A stretch of DNA of 16,868 bases from Robbsia sp050955065 (GCA_050955065.1 JBPBQT010000452.1:1-16868); one strand, 5' to 3'. Positions 1 to 7,373 are shown, numbered from the stretch's first letter. Numbers and translations: made by a program. Notes: generated by a model not told the origin, from the sequence alone.

Positions 1-140
1 CTACAATATAATTCACGATATTATTAAGTCATGCATATAATCTGCGACAATTCGCTGAACATGCAATTTTTTCGCGTATCGGATGCTCCTGAAACACCTG
101 GGAATTCGTCACGAGATTTCATGCGACAGCCCATCACGGC
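1..140. other. AT-rich edge segment without a supported gene
   Basis: The first ~70 bases are far richer in A/T than the rest of the window, and no credible reading frame is seen. A TATAAT hexamer lies at 36-41 on the plus strand, with a weak -35-like TTCACG at 12-17 (18-base spacer). On the minus strand there are also TAATAA/TATATT-like stretches, so this could be the promoter region of a leftward gene outside the window. The two cannot be separated from sequence alone. Confidence 0.35.
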
Positions 141-170
141 AAAAATCCCGCAGCGCACGGCGCTGCGGGA
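141..170 (-). terminator. Intrinsic terminator of the YadA-like gene
   Basis: A perfect 10-bp stem (CCCGCAGCGC at 147-156 with GCGCTGCGGG at 160-169, 3-base loop), extended by a T-A pair. On the minus strand it is followed directly by a run of five T (bases 145-141). It sits about 40 bases past the stop codon of the autotransporter gene. This is a textbook Rho-independent terminator for leftward transcription. Confidence 0.9.
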
Positions 171-175
171 CGCCG

Positions 176-200
176 GTTCCTCCGCGCAACGCGGAGGAAC
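176..200 (-). other. Second perfect hairpin between the stop codon and the terminator
   Basis: An 11-bp perfect inverted repeat: GTTCCTCCGCG at 176-186 pairs with CGCGGAGGAAC at 190-200 around a CAA loop. It lies in the 3' untranslated region, between the stop codon (210-212) and the terminator hairpin. It has no T-run of its own. It could protect the mRNA 3' end or act as the first of two tandem terminators. Confidence 0.6.
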
Positions 201-209
201 GTCCCGATG

Positions 210-1313
210 TCAGAACAGGTAGCCGATCCCCGCGCGCACGACCGTGCTGTTGCCGCCGGCCGTCGACACGCCCGCGTTGACGTTCAGGTCGCCCGCGGTG
301 TTCCAGTACGACACGCCTATGGCGGCGGCGCCCTGACCGCGATAAAGCGCGGTGCCCGCGTTCATCGCGATCCGGCCCGGCGCATACGGCGTGGTCATCT
401 GCAGCGCGGCCACCGAAGCGATCCCCTTGCGGAACGAGCGATCCATCCGGCGAATCTCGCCGCGGATCTGCCCGATGTCGCCCCGGATCTCGCCGACCTG
501 CTGATCGGTGTAGCGCTTGGCCGACGCGACGGAGTCGTGCTTCGACCGGGCGAGGTTGGCGTTCAGCTGCTGCACGTTGACCGCGTCATGGGCCTGCACG
601 CCGGCCGCCACGTTCGAGACCGTGCGCTGCACGTCCGCGTTGCCGACCGACACGGTGTTCTCGCGATCCGCCACGGAACCCGTGCCAAGCGCGACCGAAT
701 TCGCCTCCCGTGCCCGCGCACCGACCCCGAGGGCGGTGCTGTCCGCCCGCGCCGCGTTCGCGCCGTCGCCCAGCGCGAGCGCGCCATCGACACTGAACGC
801 GCCCTGCATATGCCCGATCACGGGCTGCTGCATGAAGCCATCCGCGTCCTGCCGGAGGCTGCCGAGCCGCGTCTGCAGGCCATCGAGCTGCTCGCCGGTT
901 GCACGCGAGTTCGTGTCGACCGCCGAGGCGATCGAACGCAGACGCTCACCGTGTTCGTCGATCTTCTGGAGACGCTTCTCGATGTCGGTTTTCTCGATGA
1001 GCGAGGCGATCAACCCGATGTCGTCGGCATTCTTCTCCACGCCGACGAGCGCGCTGGTCAGCCGCTCGGCGTCGGTCTGCGATTCATGGGCCGCCGAGAT
1101 TCTTTCCAGTATCGCCAGCGTTTCCTCCGCATTTCCCACACGGCCGAGCAGATGGTCATGCAACGACCCACCCTCCGCTGCGTGAGCGACGCTCATGGTC
1201 ATCACCGACGCCGCCAGCACCGACATCAGCGCGACCGGAATGCCGCTCTTTCGTTCGCGTGATGCCGCGCATGCTGCTTTTTCCCTGCCACTCGTGCGAC
1301 CCATCATAGCCAT
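210..1313 (-). CDS. YadA-like trimeric autotransporter (short)
   Basis: A 367-residue surface protein of the type Vc secretion family; three chains form one outer-membrane barrel that exposes a coiled-coil fibre. A long basic leader ends in a hydrophobic stretch (about residues 25-44) with a likely signal-peptidase cut at AHA (43-45). Residues ~55-160 look like coiled coil. Residues ~171-225 hold YadA head repeats (DSTALG, NSVALG and the degenerate ENTVSVG). AVNVQQL (244-250) is the neck. A heptad stretch (GEIRGDI, GQIRGEI) leads into the C-terminal anchor (~280-367), which ends in aromatic Phe. The ATG at 1313 has AGAGGA just upstream; Met3 or Met4 are alternatives. Family assignment is secure. 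An adhesin role is inferred from the family, and the ligand is unknown. It appears monocistronic, with its own terminator. A coiled coil N-terminal to the head is unusual. Confidence 0.93.
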   Translation of the reverse strand: MAMMGRTSGREKAACAASRERKSGIPVALMSVLAASVMTMSVAHAAEGGSLHDHLLGRVGNAEETLAILERISAAHESQTDAERLTSALVGVEKNADDIGLIASLIEKTDIEKRLQKIDEHGERLRSIASAVDTNSRATGEQLDGLQTRLGSLRQDADGFMQQPVIGHMQGAFSVDGALALGDGANAARADSTALGVGARAREANSVALGTGSVADRENTVSVGNADVQRTVSNVAAGVQAHDAVNVQQLNANLARSKHDSVASAKRYTDQQVGEIRGDIGQIRGEIRRMDRSFRKGIASVAALQMTTPYAPGRIAMNAGTALYRGQGAAAIGVSYWNTAGDLNVNAGVSTAGGNSTVVRAGIGYLF

Positions 1314-1529
1314 AGCGTCCTCTTATCCCCTATTCCGCGGAACCGCGCATGTCGCAGGCTGCGACTGCTTTTCCGCAAGAATCGAAAACATGAATTCAGG
1401 CATGCGAAACATATGCATGTTCTGCAAGCCCGGGTGGAATGTTTCGAGAACGGATTGTGACGATGCCTGGCGCGGAAAAACAGGAGACCCGTCCGAGAAA
1501 CGGGATGCGCGCGGGGCGCCATGAAAGGG
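1314..1529. promoter_or_regulatory. Upstream region of the YadA-like gene, with palindromes
   Basis: Gene-free DNA that must hold the leftward promoter of the autotransporter. Two clean dyads are present: TTCCGCGGAA (1333-1342, perfect) and GTCGCAG-G-CTGCGAC (1351-1365, 7-bp arms, one central base). Further upstream, AACAT-ATGC-ATGTT lies around 1408-1421. No good -35/-10 pair was recognised on the minus strand. The dyads 20-55 bases before the start codon are candidate operators or leader hairpins. No convincing small gene is seen. Confidence 0.4.
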
Positions 1530-1573
1530 AAAAACCCCGGGCGGGCATCGCGCAAGCGATGCCCGCCGCGGGG
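1530..1573 (-). terminator. Intrinsic terminator of the flagellar operon (after flgL)
   Basis: A stem of about 17 bp with one bulged G pairs 1535-1551 with 1556-1573; its core is GCGGGCATCGC with GCGATGCCCGC around a GCAA loop. On the minus strand it is followed by five T (bases 1534-1530). It lies about 70 bases past the flgL stop codon. It should end leftward transcription from flgKL and insulate the autotransporter gene from the flagellar operon. Confidence 0.92.
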
Positions 1574-1643
1574 CTTCAGGACGGCATCATCGTCCCGATG
1601 ACCCGCCGGGTTTTCCTGCAGGACGTGAAAACGCCTCTGCCGC

Positions 1644-2867
1644 CTACTTGATCTGATCGAACAGCGACAGGTTCTGCACCTGCATGAAGGTCTTTTCCGC
1701 CGCCTGCAGCGAATCCTGCACCTGCGAGAACTTGCTGTACGCCGAGACGAAATCCGACCCCGTGATATCCGACATTTGCGACTGATACCGCACGCCGGTG
1801 TCCGTGTGCTGGCCGGTCAGCGTATCGGCCTCCTGCTCGCGCGCGCCCACCGACGCCTGCGCGGTGAGGACGTTGTCCAGCGCGTTGCCGAGCTTGATCT
1901 GGGCGGTCGTCATCGCGTTGGTGATCTTCGCGTTGCCGGCCGAGCCGGGCTGGCCGCCGCGCACCGCGTTGGCGACATCCGTGAGGGTGCGGAACAGGTC
2001 CGTGCCCGCGGACTGCGCGGAGCCGACGGTGAGCGCGTCGCCATCGGCCGGCGCGCCGGAGACGGTGACGCTCTGCCCGGCGAACTTGATGCCGGTGCCT
2101 TCCTTGTAGGGCTGGTCCTTGAGCACCTCGGTGTTCGACGTCGTGTTGCGCACCGAATACGAGGTCGCGCCGTCGCTACCCACCTTGAAGGCGATCGCGA
2201 AGCTGTCACCGAACGCGGGGTCGTGCGAGTCGCTCGTCGACGTCGCGCCGTGCACGGCCGAGCCGGTGTTGCCCGGCCCCGCCGCAACGACCCGGGCCGC
2301 GCCCGCCGACACGCCCTGGAACAGCTTGCTGCCGACGTCGCCGATCGGCATCGTCCGGCCGTCGCTGACCTGCACGCTGCGCTGGCCCTGGCTGCCGGTG
2401 TAGACGCCCTGCCCCTGCGCGTCGAGCGAGAACGGCGCGCTCGCGGTCTCGAAGCCGCCGAAGACGTGGCTGCCCTGGCTGTCGGTCGCGTTCGCGGCGT
2501 CGAGCATCTGGTCGCGGATCGATTCGATCTTGGCCGCCAGCGCCGAACCGGCGTTGTAGTCGAGCGTCGCGTTGCCGACCGACACCGTCATCGATTGCGC
2601 CTGCTGGATCAGCGTCGTGACGTTGCCCAGCGTGCTGTCCTCCAGTTGCAGCGCGGTCTTCGCGGTCGACAGATTGCCGGTGTACTGCGTGAGCTTGTTG
2701 TTCGACTGGCTCAGGCGCACGGTCTGCGCGGCGCCGCGCGGGTCGTCGGCGGCCGTGTTGATGCGCTTGCCCGTGGAAAGCTGGCCCTGCAGGTCGACGA
2801 GCGATGCGTGCTGACCGCTGATGGTGTCGACATTGGTGTTGTAGAGCGTGCTGGTGGCGATGCGCAT
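1644..2867 (-). CDS. flgL: Flagellar hook-filament junction protein FlgL (HAP3)
   Basis: A 407-residue late-export axial protein that sits above FlgK and nucleates the flagellin filament. The start MRIATSTLYN and the following helix with ADDPRGAA are typical of FlgL and flagellin N termini. The C-terminal helix (about 330-407, ending FDQIK) completes the D0/D1 coiled coil. The middle (~130-300) is the variable exposed domain. The length is usual for Burkholderia-type FlgL and above the ~317 residues of Salmonella. The ATG at 2867 was chosen because AAGGGA lies 8 bases upstream and the family N terminus begins there; the frame is open further upstream only as a shadow of flgK. It follows flgK by 11 bases, so the two are co-transcribed, probably from the sigma-28 promoter before flgK. 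FlgN, encoded at 13897, is the expected export chaperone. Confidence 0.97.
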   Translation of the reverse strand: MRIATSTLYNTNVDTISGQHASLVDLQGQLSTGKRINTAADDPRGAAQTVRLSQSNNKLTQYTGNLSTAKTALQLEDSTLGNVTTLIQQAQSMTVSVGNATLDYNAGSALAAKIESIRDQMLDAANATDSQGSHVFGGFETASAPFSLDAQGQGVYTGSQGQRSVQVSDGRTMPIGDVGSKLFQGVSAGAARVVAAGPGNTGSAVHGATSTSDSHDPAFGDSFAIAFKVGSDGATSYSVRNTTSNTEVLKDQPYKEGTGIKFAGQSVTVSGAPADGDALTVGSAQSAGTDLFRTLTDVANAVRGGQPGSAGNAKITNAMTTAQIKLGNALDNVLTAQASVGAREQEADTLTGQHTDTGVRYQSQMSDITGSDFVSAYSKFSQVQDSLQAAEKTFMQVQNLSLFDQIK

Positions 2868-2878
2868 GGCGTGGTCCC

Positions 2879-4870
2879 TTATCTCACCAGCCCGAGGATC
2901 GTATCGAACAGCGTGCCGGCCGTCTGGATCACCTTGCTGTTGGCTTGGTACATCTGCTGGTACTGCATCAGATTGGCCGCTTCCTCGTCGAGATTCACGC
3001 CGGACACCGACTGCTGCTGCGCGGTGAGCTGCCCGACCAGCGTGGTCTGGGTGGCGCTGGCCACCGTCGCCTGCGAGACCTGCGTGCCGACCTGGTCGAC
3101 ATAGTCCGAATACCCCTGCGTCAGCGTGCCCGAGGCAAGCAGATTCGCGTTCTGCAGGTTGCCCAGCTTCAACGCATTGCTGCCGTCGCCGCTGAGCGCG
3201 CCGTTGTGCGCGACGCTGAACGTGTCGCCCGGCTTCGGCGCGCCGCCCAGCGTCAGCGACACGCCGCCGAACTTGACGGTGGCGCCCGGCACGAACGGCA
3301 CGCCGTCGGCGGGCGCCGCGTAGGTCTTGCTGCCCCCGGCCGGTGTCGTCATCGTGACGTCCTGGTCGGTCGGAAAGCCGCGCAACGCGGGTCCGCCGGC
3401 GCCGCCTGCACCGGATGCGCCGCCCGCCGCCGACGCGTTCGTGTATTTCAGCGTCACCGCGCCGCTCAGCGGACGGCTCGCGTACGAGGCGTCGATCTCG
3501 CCCACCGTGACCGTGCCGGTGCCGGCGTTGCCCGCGCCCGATCCGGCCACCAGCTGCGTGGCCGCGGCGATCGCGGTGCCCTGCGTGGTGGTCATCGCGA
3601 GCGCCGCGCCCACGCCCCGGGTGGGCGTCGTGCTGAAGCGGTCGCCCGCGGCCATCGCGCCGCTCAGGTTGTATTCCACGCCGTCGACGGTCGCGGGCCA
3701 TTTGGTGACCGCCGTGCTGGCGCCGGTCGTCTGGTTGTGCACCGCGTATTGCTGACCGTCGAAGGCCAATTCGTAGCGGTCGCCGGTCAACGCGGCGGTG
3801 TCCGCGAAACGCGCGGTGACCGTGCCGCTGCCGGTGTTCTCACGGGCGGCCGATACCGCCGGCGCGCCCAGGTCGAAGAGCTTGCCGCCGGGCTTGCCGG
3901 TCATGTCGAGCCCCACCGCGTTCTGTTTGTTGACGCCGCCGGCGAAGGCGGCGGCGATCGTGCCGAGCTGGCTCTGCGCGGGGTCGAGCATCTCCGAGCG
4001 GAACCGCAGCAGGCCGCCGAGCTTGCCGCCGGTGATCGCCCCTTCGCTCAGGTAGCCGGGCGCGGCGTCCGGATTGCCGTGCGCGGCGCCGCCGTAGGCG
4101 ACCGTCAGTTCCGACGGATCGTTCGGCGACGGCCTGGCAGCGAGGTCGAAGGTCTGCGCATTGAGCACCAGCGGCTGGCCGGTGCCGGCGATGACATTGT
4201 AGGCCCCGTCGGGCTGCGCCGTGACCTTGACGTTGACGAGATTGCTCAGGTCGGCGACCTGCTTGTCGCGCGCGTCGAGCAACGCGTTCGGCGGCTGTCC
4301 GGCCGCGCCGGCCGCGGTGATCTGCTTGTTCAGCGTGGCGATCGTCTTCGTGGCGGTGTTGATGTCGTCGACGGCGGCGGAGATCTCCGTATTGACGTTG
4401 CCGCGGGCCGCGTCCATCTGCCCGGAGGTCGAATTGACCTGCTCGGTCAGCGCGTTCGCCGCGCTCATCATCGACGTGCGCGCCGCCGTATCCGACGGAT
4501 TTCCCGACAGGCTCTGCGCGGCCGAGAAAAAGCCGGTGAGACTGGTGGCGATGCCGGCGCTCGGGTCGCCCACCACCGCGTTCAGCGATTTCGCCTCCGT
4601 CGTGAAGGTGCTCAGCGCCGTGCCGGTGGACTGCGCCGCATTCAGCGACGCGCTCAGCGACGCGCTGTACGCCCGCTTGACCGTCTCGGTCTGCACGCCC
4701 GTGCCGATATACCCGCTCGACGTGAACTGCCCGCCCGCCGGTTTGAGGATCACCGACTCGCGGTTGTACCCCGGCGTCGACGCGTTGCCGATGTTGTGTC
4801 CCGTGGTCGTCAGGCCGTACTGGGCGGCATTGAGGCCGCTCAGTCCGACATTGAAAAGTGAATTGCTCAT
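2879..4870 (-). CDS. flgK: Flagellar hook-associated protein FlgK (HAP1)
   Basis: A 663-residue axial protein that forms the first hook-filament junction ring. The N terminus MSNSLFNVGLSGLNA with the rod-type motif NIGNASTPGYNR (about 26-37) and the C-terminal helix containing EEAANLMQYQQMYQANSK are diagnostic of FlgK. The large centre (~130-600) is the variable exposed part. It includes a Gly/Ala-rich insert near residue 480 (ASGAGGAGG). The ATG at 4870 has AGAAGGA upstream. It lies 101 bases after flgJ, and a sigma-28-type promoter lies in that gap, so flgKL can be expressed late and apart from the rod/hook genes. No cysteine is seen, as usual for exported axial proteins. Confidence 0.98.
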   Translation of the reverse strand: MSNSLFNVGLSGLNAAQYGLTTTGHNIGNASTPGYNRESVILKPAGGQFTSSGYIGTGVQTETVKRAYSASLSASLNAAQSTGTALSTFTTEAKSLNAVVGDPSAGIATSLTGFFSAAQSLSGNPSDTAARTSMMSAANALTEQVNSTSGQMDAARGNVNTEISAAVDDINTATKTIATLNKQITAAGAAGQPPNALLDARDKQVADLSNLVNVKVTAQPDGAYNVIAGTGQPLVLNAQTFDLAARPSPNDPSELTVAYGGAAHGNPDAAPGYLSEGAITGGKLGGLLRFRSEMLDPAQSQLGTIAAAFAGGVNKQNAVGLDMTGKPGGKLFDLGAPAVSAARENTGSGTVTARFADTAALTGDRYELAFDGQQYAVHNQTTGASTAVTKWPATVDGVEYNLSGAMAAGDRFSTTPTRGVGAALAMTTTQGTAIAAATQLVAGSGAGNAGTGTVTVGEIDASYASRPLSGAVTLKYTNASAAGGASGAGGAGGPALRGFPTDQDVTMTTPAGGSKTYAAPADGVPFVPGATVKFGGVSLTLGGAPKPGDTFSVAHNGALSGDGSNALKLGNLQNANLLASGTLTQGYSDYVDQVGTQVSQATVASATQTTLVGQLTAQQQSVSGVNLDEEAANLMQYQQMYQANSKVIQTAGTLFDTILGLVR

Positions 4871-4900
4871 CGCTCGATCCTTCTCAGCCCAAAGGCATAT

Positions 4901-4919
4901 ACACCGACGTTATCGGTGT
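4901..4919 (-). other. Small inverted repeat in the flgK leader
   Basis: ACACCGA (4901-4907) and TCGGTGT (4913-4919) form a 7-bp perfect stem with a CGTTA loop. It lies directly downstream of, and touches, the -10 element of the sigma-28-type promoter, where transcription should start. It could be an operator dyad or a 5' hairpin in the flgKL mRNA. Confidence 0.45.
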
Positions 4920-4945
4920 TAACGGCAAGGCCGGCGACAACTTGA
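4919..4945 (-). promoter_or_regulatory. Sigma-28 (FliA) type promoter of flgKL
   Basis: Read on the minus strand, TCAAGTTG (4945-4938), an 11-base spacer and GCCGTTAA (4926-4919) match the FliA consensus TAAAGTTT-N11-GCCGATAA at 6 of 8 and 7 of 8 positions with exact spacing. It lies ~49 bases before the flgK ATG. The same -10 octamer is present upstream of flgM. Late expression of FlgK and FlgL is established in other flagellar systems; that this element drives it here is inferred. Confidence 0.82.
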
Positions 4946-4971
4946 GCGCTCCTCGAATCAAATTCCCCGGA

Positions 4972-6093
4972 TCAAACCATCTGCTTGATGATGGCAAGAA
5001 GTTTCTTCGCGTAGTGCGGGTCGGTCGCGTAACCGGCTTTCTGCATGCCGTTCGCGAAACCGCTCGCGGTGTTGGAAGCGCGCAATGCCGGCTGGAAGCG
5101 GCTGTTGCCCTTGAGCACCTTCGCGTAATCCTCGAGTGCTTCCTGATAGGACCCATATGAGCGGAAGGTTTCCTGCACCTTGTGCGGCTGACCATGGACG
5201 TATTCGGTCGTCGTCGCCGTCACGGTCGGACCGTCCCAGTTGCCCCCGGCTTTCACGCCCAGCACGTTGTGGCTGTGACTGCCGTTCTCGCCGCGGATCT
5301 CGCTCTTGCCCCAGCCGGATTCGAGCGCGACCTGCGAGAGGATGAAATGCGCGGGGATGCCGGTCGCCCGGCTGGCCGCCTGGGCCGCCGGCGACAGTTT
5401 TTCGATGAACGCGTTGACGTGGTCGGACTTGCTGTTGCCGCGCAGCGGTGCCGCGGCGGCCAGCGAATAAGGATTGGCGGAACGCAGAGAAGCGGTGCCG
5501 GAGGCATCGTCGAGCGCCTGCGCGCGGCCATCCTGGCCGTTCGCGGCGTTGCCGGCGATGCTACCCGGTCGCTTTCCCATTCCGCCCAATACGTTTCCCA
5601 GGCCGTCTCCCGCGCCGCCCGTCGAGCCATCCGCGGCGCCGGTCGCCGCCGTGCCGTCGATGCCGGCGATGCCGCCGGCAGCCACCCCGCCCGCCCCGCC
5701 CGCCCCGCCCGCTGCACCGGCACCCGCCGCGCCGCCCGCGCCATGGCCGCCCAGCCGGTCGCCGCCCAGCTGCTTGAGCAGGCTGTCGGCCAGGCCCATC
5801 CCCTTGCCCGAGAGCTGCTGCGACAGCTGGCCGTCGAGCATCGAGGTGTAGGTCTTGCCGTCCTGGCTGTCGAGGATGCCCTCGGACGGCGTCGCATCGC
5901 GCATGCTCTTGAGCATCATCTGCAGGAAGGACGCATCGATCTGCTTGGCGACCGTCTTCGCCGCGGCACCCGGATCGTCGTGCGCGGTCTTGCGCAGCGC
6001 GGTGAACCCCTGGGTGTCGAGCGAGAAGCGCTGCGTCATGTCCGCGGCGCCTCCGCTCATGCCGCCCATGCCCGCCGTTTTCATATCGTTCAT
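4972..6093 (-). CDS. flgJ: Rod-capping protein and peptidoglycan hydrolase FlgJ
   Basis: A 373-residue dual-function protein. Residues ~45-108 are the rod-cap domain (SFLQMMLKSMRDA through SKGMGLADSLLKQ-like segments). Residues ~110-222 are a long Gly/Ala-rich linker. Residues ~223-373 are a glucosaminidase (GH73-type) domain that opens the wall for the growing rod. Catalytic Glu258 lies in ALESGWG and Glu297 in TTTEY. Their 39-residue spacing equals that of the catalytic pair Glu184/Glu223 of Salmonella FlgJ (316 residues), so the enzyme looks intact. The ATG at 6093 overlaps the flgI stop (TGATG), pointing to translational coupling; the open frame above it is a shadow of flgI. The linker is much longer than in Salmonella and is encoded partly by a 9-bp tandem repeat at 5685-5711. 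Confidence 0.96.
   Translation of the reverse strand: MNDMKTAGMGGMSGGAADMTQRFSLDTQGFTALRKTAHDDPGAAAKTVAKQIDASFLQMMLKSMRDATPSEGILDSQDGKTYTSMLDGQLSQQLSGKGMGLADSLLKQLGGDRLGGHGAGGAAGAGAAGGAGGAGGVAAGGIAGIDGTAATGAADGSTGGAGDGLGNVLGGMGKRPGSIAGNAANGQDGRAQALDDASGTASLRSANPYSLAAAAPLRGNSKSDHVNAFIEKLSPAAQAASRATGIPAHFILSQVALESGWGKSEIRGENGSHSHNVLGVKAGGNWDGPTVTATTTEYVHGQPHKVQETFRSYGSYQEALEDYAKVLKGNSRFQPALRASNTASGFANGMQKAGYATDPHYAKKLLAIIKQMV
5684..5712 (-). repeat. 9-bp tandem repeat and G-quadruplex motif inside flgJ
   Basis: Three perfect copies of CCCCGCCCG (5685-5693, 5694-5702, 5703-5711). On the coding (minus) strand this reads as six runs of three or four G separated by single C bases, a strong intramolecular G-quadruplex pattern in both DNA and mRNA. 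It encodes part of the Gly/Ala linker (about residues 127-136). The unit is a multiple of three, so gain or loss of copies would keep the reading frame. Confidence 0.85.
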
Positions 6094-7373
6094 CAGATAA
6101 TCTCCAAATCCGCGTTGAGCGCGCCCGCCGCTTTCATCGCCTGCAAAATCGACATCAGATCGCCCGGGGTCGCACCCAGCGCATTCAACCCCTTCACGAC
6201 ATCTGCCAGCGAGGCGCCCGGGCCGATCACCCGCAACGCCCCCGGCTCCTGCTTGACCTGGATGGTCGACTGCGCGGTGGTCACCGTCGTGCCGTTGCTC
6301 AGCGGGCCCGGCTGGCTCACCGACGGCGTGGTGTTGACGATCACCGACAGATTGCCATGCGCGACCGCGCAGACCTGCAGCGTCACCATCCGGTTCATCA
6401 CGATCGACCCGGTGCGCGCGTTGACCACCACCTTCGCGTTGCCGATCTGCGGCGTAACGTCGACATCCTCGATTCCCGCCAGAAACGCGACCTGCTGACT
6501 GGAGTCTAACGGCGGACGCAGCGCAACGGTACGCCCGTCGAGCGCGCTCGCCGTACCTTGCCCGAAACGCGTGTTCACGGCGTTGGTGATGCGCAACACG
6601 TTGTCGAAACTCGTTTCGTTGAGTTCGAGCCGCACCACGCCGTCCGCCGCGAGATCGGTCGGCACCGCGCGCTCGACGATCGCGCCGTTGCTGATGCGGC
6701 CGACGGACAGCTGGTTGATCTGCACCGAACTGCCGTTCGCGCTGGCGCCGGCGCCGCCGATCAGCAGATTGCCCTGGGCGATCGCGTAGACCTGCCCGTC
6801 CGCGCCCTTGAGCGGCGTCATCAGCAGCGTGCCGCCGCGCAGGCTCTTCGCGTTGCCGAGCGACGAGACGGTGATGTCGATCGCCTGGCCCGGCCGCACG
6901 AACGACGGCAGGGCGGCGGTGACCATCACCGCCGCGACGTTCTTCAACTGCATGCCGGCGCCGGTCGGCAGCGTCACGCCGAGCTGCGAGAGCATGTTGG
7001 ACAGACTCTGCACGGTGAACGGCGTCTGCGTGGTCTGGTCGCCCGTGCCGTCGAGGCCGACGATCAGGCCATAGCCGATCAGCGGGTTGTCGCGCACGCC
7101 CTGGATCGAGGCCAGATCGCGCACGCGCTCGGCGTGCGCGGGCACCGCCGACAGGGCCAGCAGCAACGCGGCCACGATCAGCGACGCCGCCCAGACCGCG
7201 CCGGACACCGACGCGGGAAACGCGTGCGTCAGCAGCCGCCCCGTGCGGGCGAGCCACGCACGGGCGGCGCGGGACGCCGGATGCGCCACACGCGCCGGGC
7301 GCGCGGCATGCACGGCACGCATGACAGGCTCGGACTGCGCCGGGACGGCGGAGGAAGACACGTGATCGCTCAT
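6093..7373 (-). CDS. flgI: Flagellar P-ring protein FlgI
   Basis: A 426-residue periplasmic protein that polymerises around the rod as the P ring in the peptidoglycan layer. The mature part begins at about Glu82 (ERVRDLASIQGVR, then NPLIGYGLIVGLDGTGDQT) and is ~345 residues, the same as in enteric bacteria. The hydrophobic core of the signal peptide is at ~58-76, with a cut after PAHA. The leader is therefore ~81 residues, several times the usual length. The ATG at 7373 is 7 bases past flgG and has no clear ribosome site; ATG 7322 (Met18) is an alternative and still leaves a long basic leader. It overlaps flgJ by one base. flgH, which normally lies just upstream, is absent. FlgA, encoded divergently at 12462, is its assembly chaperone. 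Confidence 0.96.
   Translation of the reverse strand: MSDHVSSSAVPAQSEPVMRAVHAARPARVAHPASRAARAWLARTGRLLTHAFPASVSGAVWAASLIVAALLLALSAVPAHAERVRDLASIQGVRDNPLIGYGLIVGLDGTGDQTTQTPFTVQSLSNMLSQLGVTLPTGAGMQLKNVAAVMVTAALPSFVRPGQAIDITVSSLGNAKSLRGGTLLMTPLKGADGQVYAIAQGNLLIGGAGASANGSSVQINQLSVGRISNGAIVERAVPTDLAADGVVRLELNETSFDNVLRITNAVNTRFGQGTASALDGRTVALRPPLDSSQQVAFLAGIEDVDVTPQIGNAKVVVNARTGSIVMNRMVTLQVCAVAHGNLSVIVNTTPSVSQPGPLSNGTTVTTAQSTIQVKQEPGALRVIGPGASLADVVKGLNALGATPGDLMSILQAMKAAGALNADLEII

Noticed and set aside
207..1262. A 351-residue plus-strand open frame opposite the autotransporter
   Set aside because: Its composition (Arg/His/Asp-rich) is that of an antisense shadow, and the minus-strand protein has clear YadA motifs and its own terminator.
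1776..3104. A 442-residue plus-strand open frame spanning flgL and the end of flgK
   Set aside because: It crosses two well-supported genes on the other strand and has no recognisable fold or ribosome site.
2945..4861. A 638-residue plus-strand open frame opposite flgK
   Set aside because: It is the antisense shadow of a clear flgK gene: Arg/Gly/Ala-rich, no recognisable domain, typical of GC-rich antisense frames.
5182..6498. A 438-residue plus-strand open frame opposite flgJ and flgI
   Set aside because: Antisense shadow across a gene boundary; low-complexity Arg/Ala composition.
6507..6509. A rare TTA leucine codon in flgI
   Set aside because: A single rare codon in a GC-rich gene; no sign of a tRNA-dependent control system in the window.
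6094..7257. An open extension upstream of flgJ in its own frame
   Set aside because: It is the out-of-frame shadow of flgI. FlgJ starts at 6093, where it overlaps the flgI stop and matches the family N terminus.
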